Assembly: GCA_014871385.1 (NCBI GenBank)
Contig: CM026425.1
Span: 14,513,668-14,577,667, forward strand
Reading direction: 5' to 3'
Length of the DNA stretch: 64,000 bases
Origin: Ceratodon purpureus
Taxonomy: Eukaryota > Streptophyta > Bryopsida > Pseudoditrichales > Ditrichaceae
Positions 21,832 through 33,480 of the stretch are shown here, piece by piece. Under the pieces are notes generated by a model. That model had not been told where the DNA came from, did no database searches, and was given only the letters and a program-made list of their open reading frames with translations. Each line of letters opens with the position of its first letter. The stretch's first letter is position 1. Made by a program: the position numbers and the translations under genes.

Positions 21832-24800
21832 TTACCGGTGGAACCACGAGGAGAGACCGGCGTGGGTATCCATGAGGTCAGTTCGCGTAGTTCCACCCGG
21901 AGACAGGATTCAGAAAAGAAGAAGAGGAAATCTGGTGTTCGGACCAGGTCACAGAGGAAAGAGAGTAGCCGACCGGAATCTTCAGAAACTTCCGGGGAAT
22001 CAGAGAAGGAGGTGCCCCCGGAGACGGTCCCGGTTGAAAAAGGGGTCAAGACCCTACCAACTATGCCGGATATTGGACCGGAGGTAATTGCTGGGTTACC
22101 TCAAGTACAGGAGGGCCGGAAGGTGACATTCAGCGAGATTCCGGAAATTATCCAACCGGAGGTCCGGGCGAAAGCCGACAGGTACGACATCCTTCAGGAT
22201 ATTCAGGCCCAGCCGGCCAATGTCACCATAGGACAACTGTTACATGATAATCCTAATTATCAGAAGCAGGTTAAGTCCGGCTTAATCCGGACCCGTAAAC
22301 GGAAGATTAAGCTGCCTTCCGTCGCAGTGAATTTCGCCGAGATGGAGGATTTCGGGGCTCCGGAAATAGCTGTGGAGATCGACGGATGCCTTATCCAGAA
22401 GGTACCGGTAGATGGAGGATCCGGAGTAAATCTACTACTGGAGAGTACGGCCAATGATTTAGGGTACACTGTCTTTGAGCCTACCAATCAGACTCTACGG
22501 ATGGCAGACCAGTCTCGAGTTGTACCAGTGGGAAAACTGTCGGCAGTACCGACAAAGATTTCCGGACTCACTTACCCGCTCAACTATTTGGTTATCCGGG
22601 TGGAGGAAGGAAATCCGTTTCCACTGTTACTCGGACGGCCGTGGCTATATCTAGCCGGAGTCAAGGTAAATTGGGCGAAGAAGGCTTTTACTTTCGGGGA
22701 TCCGGCTGTTTTGCTATCGTGGAAACCGGAGCTCCATCTGGGGGAAACAAGTGAGACGGATGGTTACACTTCCGATTGGACAAGTTCAAAAAACTCGGAT
22801 TCCCTGCAGTCATATCATGTACAAGAATTCCGGGAGGTATCAGAAGAAGATCTGGGATTCCGTAACCCGGTACCTGAACAGAAGCCGGATGGAACCGAAG
22901 TACCGAACCGACCACCGGAAGGCAGGAAGGACGATGACCGGGCCCTAGGAGAAGCAAGCGTTCCGTTGACCTCCGAATGGATTAAAGGACAGTTCGCAGA
23001 TGGGATAATCAAAACAGGGATATCCGGGTCAAGGACCAGTGACTTACCCTGGTCAGCCCTTCCGGGGTCCGTAGAAACGGATGCTAGCGAACCGGTCAAG
23101 AACGTGGTAGCACTGGAAGATTACGAAGCAGTGAAGACGGAAACCGGTAGGACTTTCTATTTGGGAAAAGGACTGACAGACCGGGAGCGGGCACAGTATT
23201 TGGAACTGCTTACGGAATATGATGACGTCTTCGCCTGGCTTCCATCGGATCTGGTGGGTATACCGCCGGAATTGGGCGAACATCACATCGACCTAATGGA
23301 GGGAGCGGTTCCGGTTCGCCAAAGGCAGTACCGGCTCAACCCAAAGTACTCCATGATGGTGAAGGAGGAACTAGATAAACTGCTGGAAGCCGGTTTTATT
23401 TATCCAGTGAATAACTCCGAGTGGGTGTCACCGATTGTAGTAGTACCAAAGAAAACGGGTCCGGATGGTAAAGTCAAAATCCGGGTATGTCAGGATTTCC
23501 GGAAGCTGAATGCAGCCACGAAGAAGGATCATTTCCCTTTACCCTTCATCGACATGGTGCTCGATCACGTGGCCGGTCAGGAATGCTTCAGTTTTCTAGA
23601 TGGGTTTTCCGGATACAATCAGGTGTCCATCCGGAAGGAGGACCAACTGAAAACTACTTTTACCACCGATTGGGGTACCTACGCTTTCAACCGGATGCCT
23701 TTCGGATTGTGCAATGCTCCCGGAACGTTTCAACGGTTGATGATGGACATATTTCAGGATTTCTTAAAACATTTCCTGGAAGTTTTCATTGACGACTTTG
23801 CGGTGTTCAGCCGGTGGGTGGAACATCTGGACTATCTCCGGAAAACGTTCCAGCGATGCCGGGAGACTAAACTCAAGCTCCATCCGGGCAAGTGTTTTTT
23901 CGGTATGTTAGCCGGACTATTGCTCGGACACATAGTCAGCCGGAAGGGAATAGCAGTGGATGTAGCAAAAGTAATAGTCATGTTGGCCCTTCTTGCCCCC
24001 ACCAACCTCCGGGAACTCAGAGGATTTCTGGGGTGTGTGGGATACTACCGGAGGTTCATTGAGAATTATGCCCGGTTGGCAATGCCACTAACGGAGCTGC
24101 TCAAGAAGGAAGAAGAGTACCTCTGGACGGAAATCCGTCAACAGGCTTTTGAAGAACTGAAGAGACGGTTGGTCACAGCCCCTATACTAGCCCCACCAGA
24201 TTGGTCGAAATCTTTTCATGTCACTTTGGATGCATCCGGTTGGTGTGTGGGAGCTATCCTATGGCAATTGGATGACGAGGGCCGGGAACGACCCATCTAT
24301 TATGCCAGCCGGCAGATGAATCCGGCCGAGAAGAATTACACGACAACCGAACGGGAGGCTCTAGCCGTCATTTATGCGTGCAAGAAATTTCGCCATTACC
24401 TATTGGGGTACAAAGTCATCTTCCATACGGATCATGACTCGCTGAAGTATCTAGTCAACAAACCGGATCTGTCCGGAAGGTTGGCCCGGTGGATATTACT
24501 TCTTCAGGAGTTCAACTACGAAGTTATTGTCAAATCCGGGAAGTCTAACCTCAATGCAGATTATTTGTCGCGACAACGGGGGAAGGAGAGCAAGGAGGAG
24601 ATATCTTCAGAGTTTCCGGATGAATTCCCGGAAGAATACCCGGTTGGTACCAGTATACAGGATATACCGGACCCCCGCGACCTTCCGGTCGTAGGAGGTA
24701 CGTCTTCCGTCTACCGAATTCAGGAGGACGAAGGGGAGGACCAGGATCTTCAGCGGATTAAGAACTATCTCCAGACTCAAAGGTATCCGGAAGGACTGAG

Positions 24801-26022
24801 TAGGGAGGAGAAGAGTGTGTTTCAGCACCGGGTGGCACCGTACTTCCTCGTCGGAGAATTGCTTTTCAAACTAGGGGCGGATGAAAAACTCCGACGCTGC
24901 CTAGAACCCATCTATCGCCGGAAGGTCATCCGGGCTTTGCATGATGGACCGGCCGGAGGACACTATGCATCCGTCATCACCGTACAGAAGATCCGCGAGG
25001 CCGGATACTGGTGGCCACACCTTCACCGGGATGTTCATCAATTTATAAAAGAATGCGATCCCTGCCAACGGATAGGAGCTCCGGCCGTACGGCATCACTG
25101 GCCGTTAACTCCCATTGTTCCACTAGCACCGTTTGAAAAATGGGGAGTGGATTTTATTGGACCAATTCAACCGGTAGGCACTCAGAGGCACCGGTACATC
25201 ATTTTGGCGACGGACTACGCCACGAAGTGGGTAGAAGCCAGAGCCACCCGGAAGAATGATGCCGAGACATCCGCCCGGTTCATATTCGAAAGGATAATGA
25301 TGCGATTTGGCCATCCGTTGGAGATAGTGAGCGACCGGGGAACACATTTCCTGAACGAAGTGGTGGCCGGTCTGACCAACCAGTACGAGGTCAAACACCG
25401 GAAGACCACACCGTATAATCCTAAGGCGAACGGATTGACGGAACGTGCCAACGGAATAATCTGTAAGATTCTGACCAAGGTGGTGACCTCACATAAGACG
25501 GACTGGGACCGGAAACTGACATCGGCGGTCTACGCGTACAACACGGCACACAAGAGTACAACCGGACGGACTCCGTATTATCTGGTATACGGACAGGAGG
25601 TACTTCAGTCCATCGAGACGGAAGTAGAGACGTTGAGGGTACTCGCAGCCAACCACGGAGATAAAACAGATGCACTCGACGACCGTCTACAGGTCATCGA
25701 CCGGATGGAGGAAGACCGGATGGAGGCATTGGAACGGACAAAGGAGGTCCAAGCCAAAAGGAAGGAAGTGTATGACAAGCGAATCACAACGGATAAAGGA
25801 ATCGAAGAAGGAGGATTGGTTCTAGTCTATGACAGCCGGTACAAGAATTTCCCGGGTAAGTTACATACTCGCTGGATGGGACCGTTCCGGGTTGATAAGA
25901 TTTATTCCAATGGGTCATTACAACTTTCAGACCTACAAGGATATCCAATGGATACTAGGGTGAATGGATCCCGGGTCAAACTGTACAGACCGGATGACGT
26001 TCGCGAGGACGCTCACGGGTGA
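21829..26022 (+). CDS. pol: Gypsy Pol polyprotein (protease, RT, RNase H, integrase)
   Basis: An open frame of about 1397 codons in phase with gag. Protease active site VDGGSGVN is near 22410. Reverse transcriptase spans about 23380-23830, with FIDDFAVF as the catalytic Asp pair near 23785. RNase H (TLDASG, TEREAL, HTDHDSL) lies at about 24220-24440. The integrase zinc-binding HHCC (HDGPAGGHY to CDPCQR) is near 24930-25070. The DD-E core (GVDFIGP, SDRGTHF, ANGLTERANG) spans 25140-25450. A GPY-like segment (RWMGPFRVDKIY) near 25875 is followed by no chromodomain. No internal stop or frameshift is seen. The stop at 26020-26022 lies 11 bp before the 3' LTR, so pol runs into the purine tract. Confidence 0.93.
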   Translation, partial: RLPVEPRGETGVGIHEVSSRSSTRRQDSEKKKRKSGVRTRSQRKESSRPESSETSGESEKEVPPETVPVEKGVKTLPTMPDIGPEVIAGLPQVQEGRKVTFSEIPEIIQPEVRAKADRYDILQDIQAQPANVTIGQLLHDNPNYQKQVKSGLIRTRKRKIKLPSVAVNFAEMEDFGAPEIAVEIDGCLIQKVPVDGGSGVNLLLESTANDLGYTVFEPTNQTLRMADQSRVVPVGKLSAVPTKISGLTYPLNYLVIRVEEGNPFPLLLGRPWLYLAGVKVNWAKKAFTFGDPAVLLSWKPELHLGETSETDGYTSDWTSSKNSDSLQSYHVQEFREVSEEDLGFRNPVPEQKPDGTEVPNRPPEGRKDDDRALGEASVPLTSEWIKGQFADGIIKTGISGSRTSDLPWSALPGSVETDASEPVKNVVALEDYEAVKTETGRTFYLGKGLTDRERAQYLELLTEYDDVFAWLPSDLVGIPPELGEHHIDLMEGAVPVRQRQYRLNPKYSMMVKEELDKLLEAGFIYPVNNSEWVSPIVVVPKKTGPDGKVKIRVCQDFRKLNAATKKDHFPLPFIDMVLDHVAGQECFSFLDGFSGYNQVSIRKEDQLKTTFTTDWGTYAFNRMPFGLCNAPGTFQRLMMDIFQDFLKHFLEVFIDDFAVFSRWVEHLDYLRKTFQRCRETKLKLHPGKCFFGMLAGLLLGHIVSRKGIAVDVAKVIVMLALLAPTNLRELRGFLGCVGYYRRFIENYARLAMPLTELLKKEEEYLWTEIRQQAFEELKRRLVTAPILAPPDWSKSFHVTLDASGWCVGAILWQLDDEGRERPIYYASRQMNPAEKNYTTTEREALAVIYACKKFRHYLLGYKVIFHTDHDSLKYLVNKPDLSGRLARWILLLQEFNYEVIVKSGKSNLNADYLSRQRGKESKEEISSEFPDEFPEEYPVGTSIQDIPDPRDLPVVGGTSSVYRIQEDEGEDQDLQRIKNYLQTQRYPEGLSREEKSVFQHRVAPYFLVGELLFKLGADEKLRRCLEPIYRRKVIRALHDGPAGGHYASVITVQKIREAGYWWPHLHRDVHQFIKECDPCQRIGAPAVRHHWPLTPIVPLAPFEKWGVDFIGPIQPVGTQRHRYIILATDYATKWVEARATRKNDAETSARFIFERIMMRFGHPLEIVSDRGTHFLNEVVAGLTNQYEVKHRKTTPYNPKANGLTERANGIICKILTKVVTSHKTDWDRKLTSAVYAYNTAHKSTTGRTPYYLVYGQEVLQSIETEVETLRVLAANHGDKTDALDDRLQVIDRMEEDRMEALERTKEVQAKRKEVYDKRITTDKGIEEGGLVLVYDSRYKNFPGKLHTRWMGPFRVDKIYSNGSLQLSDLQGYPMDTRVNGSRVKLYRPDDVREDAHG

Positions 26023-26033
26023 AAAAGGGGTAA
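26021..26033 (+). other. Polypurine tract of the gypsy element
   Basis: GAAAAAGGGGTAA lies directly before the 3' LTR (TGTGG at 26034). It overlaps the pol stop codon. Confidence 0.75.
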
Positions 26034-29000
26034 TGTGGAAAGTGATTTCCACGGTTGACACACCGGAATACTAATTTCGGTAGGAAAATAATAGAAAAAA
26101 TTAAAAATTTTATGTTAGAAATACGGAAGTACTAAGCCTATAAGTAAAACAACCGGTTAAGCCGGTCGGCTGAATAAATAAGTGACCGGAAGGCCAGCCG
26201 GGTGAGATCCGGTCGTCTGCGGTGGAGGAGAGACGGGTACAGTCCATATGACAGAGCCCTGACCCGGCAGACTTAAGGATAACCACCAAAAGGTACAACG
26301 CACACGGGGATAATGGCTGCAACCATTAAAACGCCGCCGGTCGCGACCGTCCAATGATGAGGGGCTACGACCGTCCGTCATGATGAGCTACGAACGGGTG
26401 GGCGCGAGGGCAGGTATAAAAGGAGGAAGGACCGCCATGCTCTTCCTTTCTCTTTGTCATTTTGTGGCACGACGGGTCCTTGCGCTCTAAGGCGGTGGGC
26501 GCAGTTAGGGTTAGACGGTAGGAGAGAGACGGTGAGACGGAAGTGTTTCCGTTAGGCGAGAGATTGTGGTGAGGATCGTGCGTGCAGGTGTTACCGGAGT
26601 GACGGAGAGGAGGACTTAGCAGAATGGGTAGGAAAGGGAAGGAACCGGCGGCGGAAGGACAGTCGTTCAGGGTACAACGGGTAATGCCGTTGATACCGGC
26701 CGGAGAGAAGGAGAAGGAACTCCTCCGGACCGCCTTAGAGTCTATGGGTTGTGAGGTCCTACTGGACAAGGCATGGGGTTGGAAGCTTGCCCTTCCGGCC
26801 CAGGAGATCCTCGTCAAGAATCCTGAGAATCGAGGAACCATCCGGGGAGAGCCGGATAAGTGGTCGGCACAACTCTGGAGGGAGACGTATGGTTTCAAGA
26901 ACTCCGGCGGCGAGGTCTCGACGCCGGAGCCCCGGGACTTCATACATTAGTATCTCAAGGGGACCGGAGACCCGAGAGAAGGATGGGGGCTGGATGACAT
27001 TGCGGATCCGGAGGCCCGGAGAGTAGTAGGGTTTATGAACCCTATTTTCCATCCGGAAAAGCCCAAACGGATCACCAACAAGTGGGCGTCCGTTTTCATT
27101 GGGGCCATGATCGGTGAATTCACGGTGGACTGGGGGGTCATGATGAAGACGATAGTCGACCGACAGGTGGCCAATCTCCGGAAGACCAAGAAGCAGGCCA
27201 CCTGCCTTCCGTCTTTCCTCATTCACCTCTACCGTACTAAGGGACTGTTGAGTGCTGAAGAGGTCCGGGAGTACGATATGCTCTTAAGCTATCAGCAGTT
27301 CGCTGAGCCGGAAGAAGTGTCCGACCAGGACGACGAGGATGATGTTATTGAGGTCTCCCCCACGCCGGCTAAGAGACCCCGTCCTAGCCCGGAAAAGGGA
27401 CAGCCATCCGGATCACCTCGGACTCCCGCACCGGCCAAGCGAACCCTGAACACGGAGATCCAACAGCCCACCGGACCACCGGAGCACACCGGAGATCCGT
27501 ACCAGGACTTAGTTAACCTATCGGAGCAGGCAACGACATATGCCCGGTTCTTACAGTCGACTAGGAAGGCGGAGGGCCGGTTGGCTAGGGAGGTAATGAT
27601 CCTTACGGGTTCGGACCAGTTGGAGGATTGCCTGAGCATTCTTCGCAAGCACCGGGACTTGGCCGGTCTCCAGGAGAAGCACATGGACCGGCTGGCGAAG
27701 TACCGGGAGACGAATCGGAAGCTCGAGGAGGAGGTGCGTGATGCCCGGAAGGATTTCAATGACGCCCGTGACCGGGCAGTCGAGGCCATCCGGTCGGTCG
27801 CTGAGATCAAGGCCACTTTAGCTCTTCCGGTAGATGTGGCCAATCAGTGCGCCGTTTACCAGGCTTTCCTGACCCGTCAACCGGATCCGACTACGAAGAA
27901 TATTATAAAGTTCATGCACGACCGGACACAGGTGATGAGGGACACATGGACGATGATGAAGAACCTGGTGGAAATCCTCGGTTACGCAGAGGCCGGTCCG
28001 TCATCAGGGCCACCGGCAAATCAAGAGGATCCCAGACCACAGTCTCCAACCAGGGAACCGGCACCGGTGCCACCTCCAGCCTCTCCGATACGGTCGGCCA
28101 TCCGGCCCGCCCAACAGGAGATAGGACACCCGCTGGAGGATCCTATTCCGGACACCTTGAGCAGTCTGCACACTCTACCCAACTTGGATGGAGTCGAGAC
28201 TGTTAACCCCGGAAACATTCCCTTGGAACCGGACCAGAGACCACCACCGTTAGATTTTATACCGGTACAGGGATCTCCGGAAACGCTCCAGGTGGATCTC
28301 AGCGCAGTTCCGGTGGCGGCACGATCTCCATCCCCGGCAGCTCAAGCACAACGATCCCGGAAGTCCAGTGAGCCGTCAGCATCTGCGGCTCCGGAAGAAG
28401 ACCCCCCGTTGAAGAAACTGAAGCGGGTACAGAAGAAGGAACGGTTGGACGGAACCCGGCACAGTCCCCGGCTCGATAAGCACAAGGAGTAGGGTTTTAG
28501 GATAAGGACCGGATAAAATGGCAGCGACTAACGATGGGGCTCCAGTGCACCCGGCTACCAATCCGGATAGATAACGGCAGTAACTAGGAATAGAAGGCGG
28601 CCACCGGTCCGGGATTCCCGGATCCAAGATCCGGAATTTCTGGATCTCGGTGGGCCACTTGGTCGCTTTAGGAACCGATAGGTTTTAGTATTTAAGATAG
28701 ACGTTTTTCCAAGGCCGGGGCCTTGTTTTTGTACGCCGTTTTGTTGTTGCAATTGAGAATATACTTTTGGATTTGTTGTGTCAACCGGCTGCTGACGGGT
28801 CCGTTGCCGTATGGTTTGTGGTTCTATTGTCTTCAGTAGTGTTCCGGAGGAGTGTTGAACAGTAGGAAGGTCAGGAGAGCGCCCGGAGAGACTGGGGAGG
28901 TGTCAAGCGTCGAGTGTTGACGGTTTCCAGTCCCGGAAGGAGCCCGTAGGGAAGGAGAGACGTATTGCAGCAGGGCTGGTAGTCTCAAGGACACGGAGAG

Positions 29001-29550
29001 CCGTGTGTACACCGGGATCCGGAAACGGACCGGTCGCTTCCTGTAGATGGGATAAAAGCCGGATGTCCTACTGCGAACCAATCCGGAAGGGAGATAGTAT
29101 AGTAGAATACTGCGCAGCCGTAAGGTGATGTCATTGTAGTATGATTTCCGTATCCGTAACCGGCACTGAGTAGTTATCCGGACCGGTCCCTAGCCGTACG
29201 GAAGGATTATTACTCCACTTCTCGGGTGGTAGATAGGAACAGTGGGGTGTCCAGCCACTATAAGTTACGGGACGGTGGAAAATCCAGCCACTTTAAAGGA
29301 TAGACGGATCAGTGGGAACCGGCCACTAGTCTAAAAAGCCGGAAAATAGGAACGAGGCAAAAACTACCGGATTCGTCCAACCGTCTGTAAGACGGAGTAC
29401 GGTCGGACACTGGTGGTGATTTCCGTTAAAGTCTAAAAGGAAGAAAACTATAGGTCTTCGTGGGAACGAACACGGAGTGGCTTACTTTGGAGGGTAGTTA
29501 GTGTGAATTAAGTGCCTTCCGGAGGAATACGTATACCACGTCGTGCTACA
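26034..29550 (+). repeat. 3' LTR of the gypsy element, 3517 bp
   Basis: Same length and sequence as the 5' LTR. It is followed directly by the target duplication GCCAT (29551-29555) and then tnp2 coding sequence. Confidence 0.95.
26624..28492 (+). CDS. LTR-embedded ORF of the gypsy element (3' copy)
   Basis: Identical to the ORF at 17242-19110, with the same in-frame TAG (26948-26950) and the same 485-aa ORF from ATG 27035. Being in the 3' LTR it also has a TATA box (26413) ahead of it, so it could be transcribed separately into the flanking tnp2 region (antisense to tnp2). Confidence 0.7.
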
Positions 29551-30865
29551 GCCATCTTCCTCGTACATGGAGGAAATGCCACAGTCGAAAGTGTCTTTTT
29601 TGCGCATGTCTCTGTCCATGATCCGGAAGTGCCGCCCATAGGCCCACATAGCAGAGTAGAATTCAGCCTTTACCATAGGGCCAGTAGCTATGTCGAACTC
29701 TTGGGCCGATATCTCCTCACCCCTTGTTTGAGCTGCTTGTAAAGCTGGCAGGGCCCAGTCCTTGAGGGAGGGGAAATTGGGATTGTCCCTTTGTTCAGCA
29801 GCATACCTTCAAGAGCATTAGGAGGTTATTAGGAGGTTATCTCCAAGTTCAGTAGATGAAAATGTTTGAACAACTCATGCAAAAAAAGGGAATGATAATC
29901 AATTAAAATCAAGGAAGCTAAAAAATGAAAGGAGGGTTTTACCGGTCACGCCATTTTTGAAATGCAGGAGAGTTCTTCATGATGAATCTGTGCACTTGTT
30001 CTCTCAGGACAGGCTTCAGAATTTGCTCGGATTTCTTCTTGGGCAAAACAATCCCTGACAGTCGCACATCCTGCTCCACTTCCCACAGCCTAGGGGCACT
30101 ACTGTACAGACGTTGCACATACTCTGTGATATAAAACATAGCCTCTGACACTATGTAACCTTCAGCCATACTTCCCTCCGGACGGGCCTTTTGCCTGACA
30201 AACCCTTTCAGGGTTTTCATGTACCTTTCAAGGAAGTACATCCAGCGGGCTGAGACGGGGCCTGCAAGCTCTACTTCTTCAACAAGGTGAACAATTAAGT
30301 GAAACTGTATATCAAAAAGGGAGGGTGGTAGATGTAACTCCATTAAGCACAACAGCTCTGCCGCTTCCACCTTCTTGTCCATAATCTCTGCCTTGTTAAT
30401 TTCTTTGGAGCAAATCCATTTGAACAGGGATCCTAGTCGATATACAATATCTCGGATCTCCTTAGTTAAAGTACCCCGTATAGCTATTGGAAGGAGATCA
30501 TGGAGAAGGTTGTGATAATCGTGGGTTTTCATGCCAACAATTTTTTGATCACTGAATTTGGAGGAAAAGGATGAACCATACCCGGTGGGAGTCCTGGTGG
30601 AGGTGAGGGTCTCTACGACTGAATTGTACTCCTCTGTAGTCCAAATCCACGGGGCCCTCACATATTTGTATTTCAGATTTCCCTTACTGTCCCGTCCATC
30701 CTCCTGTGGGTGCAAATCCACACGCATTCCGTTCTCCTTGAAGGCATTTCGCACCCCAAGGCTATCTGCCTTCGTACCCTTACAGTTTGAAAACGTTTTG
30801 AAAAGGGCCGCACAGACGTTTTTTTCTATGTGCATCGGATCTAACAAGTGTGGAATAGGTAGATC

Positions 30866-32540
30866 CTGCAAGGAGTAGCATTCAGTTAGATCAAGGGACC
30901 AGTACATTCAGCCTTTACCCAGGATTAAGGACGCTGGGGGACCATGCATTAAATGAGCACTTCAAATTACCACATACATAAGGAACAAAGGTCAGGTTCA
31001 GATGGTTAACAATGCAAGTTCATAAAAAGTGGAGTTTTACTAAGGGAAGGGAGAATGAGTCACTTAGAATAACAACCTGCACCTGGCGCAAAGGGAAACA
31101 GATGAGAGTTTCAAAAATCCAGATTTAACCTCGAAAGAAGGAATCGAATGATTTGAAAAAGCAGTGGGAAAAGAAGACGTCCCCAGAAATGTCAAAAAAC
31201 CGGAAGTGGGGGGGTGATTAGTGGAAACAGGGGGGGGAGGGACAGTGACTAGTGAACAACAAGTGGGTAAGTGGTAACTGAAAAAAAAGTCTGACTGGAC
31301 CTTAAAAGCACTATTCCTAGATTGCCCCCTACGACTGCGTAGTTATAGCCTCAATGAGGTTTATAAGGAGCTACGATTATTCCTCTATAGACTGTCGATA
31401 GGAGGTAGCCGTGGATAACGCTGGGGGGTGGCCCATGAATTGAGACAACAAAATAAAGCATTAATTCATATGATGTGACGCCCCTGTAATTTAAATTTCT
31501 TGGAGAAGCGTAAGAATTGCTGGGGAAAAAAACAGGGAAAAAGGTGATGGGAAGAGGGGGAGGGAAAACTATTGGAAGGAGGTCATGAAGATTGTGAGCA
31601 GATCAATGGGGAGTATCCACGTACAGGCTGATGAAAAGGGAGACAAAGGGGTGTGGGAGCTGCTGGGGGGGGGGGGGGGAAACAAAATCAGAATCGCACG
31701 GATATATGTAGAGAAATTGAAGAGGCAGGACTCGAAAAAAAATTTAAAAAAAAAAAATAACAAAAAAAAAAATTACGAAAAAAAAGAGAGTCTTAAAAAA
31801 AATTCAAAAAAAAAATGATAAGAACTGAGGAGTGAGGAGCAGCGAAGATCCAAAATGGTAGTCAAAATATGGAAATAAAATAAAAACGAAGGGGGAGGAC
31901 GAAAATGTAAAGAGGGAGACTGGATAATGGATCAGGATGGGAAAAGGAGAGTAGGGGATGTTAAGGTTTAGAGTGGAATCCGGTAGTGACTAGTGAAAAA
32001 ATTAAAAAGAAATCAAGGGTGAAATGAGAAATGCAGACTTCAGGAGCAGTGAGCATCCAGAACAGTGGTCAAAAATTAGGAAAATAAATAGTGAAAACGA
32101 GAAAAAAAGAATTCTAGGGATCTCAAAGAAGCAACGAATAAAAAAGAAATGTCAAGGAACGGGCAGGAGTGAAGTTCCTCCCAAAAGTCTGACTGGAGCT
32201 CCCATGGATCCTCCATAGAGGAGCAGGTACTCTATCACATGCACCCTGGGCGTTGCTGGGCCTGAAGAAAATCAGCTCTAGCAGAACTCCTGGCCAAAGG
32301 GCAAGAATCCATGTGTATCCCGGATAAGCGTAGCAATTTCTGGGGAATTACACTTTGGGAACTTAGATTTAACGGCCTCACTCAGGGAAGTTCCGACCTA
32401 GCTTTCTGTTAAACAGGTATGATTTATTATCAAGTGGGTACCATATATTATTACATTTATATTACTGCAGTACATTCAGTTTCAGAATGTGATACATATT
32501 TCTCAACGTTGATACAGGCAGATAAATGGTGGATACATAC
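30866..32540 (-). other. Large tnp2 intron with A-rich and G-run low-complexity DNA
   Basis: No gene. It contains a G run near 31664-31678, poly-A stretches at 31735-31815, and degenerate internal repeats (31830-31900 resembles 32030-32100). Parts match the TNPA-like intron at 40000-40900 in inverted orientation, for example AGACTTCAGGAGCAG and the stretch around TCCCACACCCCT. Confidence 0.6.
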
Positions 32541-33480
32541 CTTGTAGTAGGGAAGCTGGTAAAAAATGGATTTGGCTTTCACCCCAGCCTGCTTGGTGGG
32601 TATTTCCTTCCTTTTCACTGATCGCCACCTCCTCTTCCAGAAGTCCGCAGTTGTGCGAACGGGTATCCTTCCAGCCTTCTTGTTCCCAAATTCCCTGTCA
32701 TGACGTCCATGGCGTAACCTGTGGCCATAGGGTAGATACTTCCTATGTCCCATGTAGATCACCTTCTTCAAGGCTTTAGATCTGTGTGACTCTAACTGGT
32801 CCGGCCCGCAGGGGGGGCAAGCGTTGTGTCCTTGAGTTTGCAATGAAGAACAGACCCCGTACCCGGGGAAATCATGCATTGTCCACAGTAACATGCCCTT
32901 TAGGTTGAAGTGTTTTTGGGCAGGTGGCGCTGACACATCTACAGCGTTTACCCCCGTATTCCATAGAGTCTGCAGTTCACTGATCATGGGCTGTAGATAC
33001 GTGTTCATGTCCTTTACTTTCTTCTTCCCTGGGAAATGATGATACAGCTCCGGTAATGAGAATAGGAAAAATGAGAACAAGTTCTGATCATAAACGAAGT
33101 AGGAGAAGAAATATTTTTATGACTTACAGCCATACCTGGAATAATGGCTGACAACATGATGTGGCGATTCTGAATTGTCAACCACGGAGGAAGATTGTAT
33201 AGGACTAACATGATTGGCCATGTAGAATGACTCGCTGAATTGTTGGAGTAGGGATTCACTCCATCCATGGCGCAGCCTAACCATACGTTTCTTGGCTCCT
33301 CAGCCATGCACGAGAATTTGGGGTCCCCTAATATTGTTTGCCATGCCAGGCTGTCTGCTGGGACCCTCATAATTCCATCATCGCTGTAATTCTCGGAATG
33401 CCACTTCATTAATGGGGCTAATTCCATGCTTCTGAAATGAGCGAGTAGCCTAGGTATGGCTGGAAAGTAGAACATTTTCT

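Larger units (their letters stand above)
16652..29550 (+). mobile_element. Ty3/gypsy LTR retrotransposon (Tat/Athila-like), 12.9 kb, complete and recent
   Basis: Two 3517-bp LTRs (16652-20168, 26034-29550) begin TGTGG and end CTACA. Target duplication GCCAT is at 16647-16651 and 29551-29555. A primer site follows the 5' LTR and a purine tract precedes the 3' LTR. Wherever I compared them the LTRs are identical, and their translated ORFs are identical throughout, which points to a young insertion. Order: LTR with its own ORF, gag, pol (protease, reverse transcriptase, RNase H, integrase). There is no chromodomain after integrase, so it is not a chromovirus; PBS type and layout favour the Tat/Athila branch. 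The DNA is strikingly rich in CCGG. Confidence 0.95.

Noticed and set aside
17653..28492. Two identical 485-aa genes as tandem host paralogues
   Set aside because: They lie at the same place in the two LTRs of one gypsy element, exactly 9382 bp apart.
29482..29676. Independent 64-codon ORF at the 3' LTR edge
   Set aside because: It is the broken tnp2 exon reading into the LTR.
31725..31820. Poly-A tail of a LINE or SINE
   Set aside because: The A runs are broken, lie within a tnp2 intron and have no reverse transcriptase or SINE promoter boxes before them.
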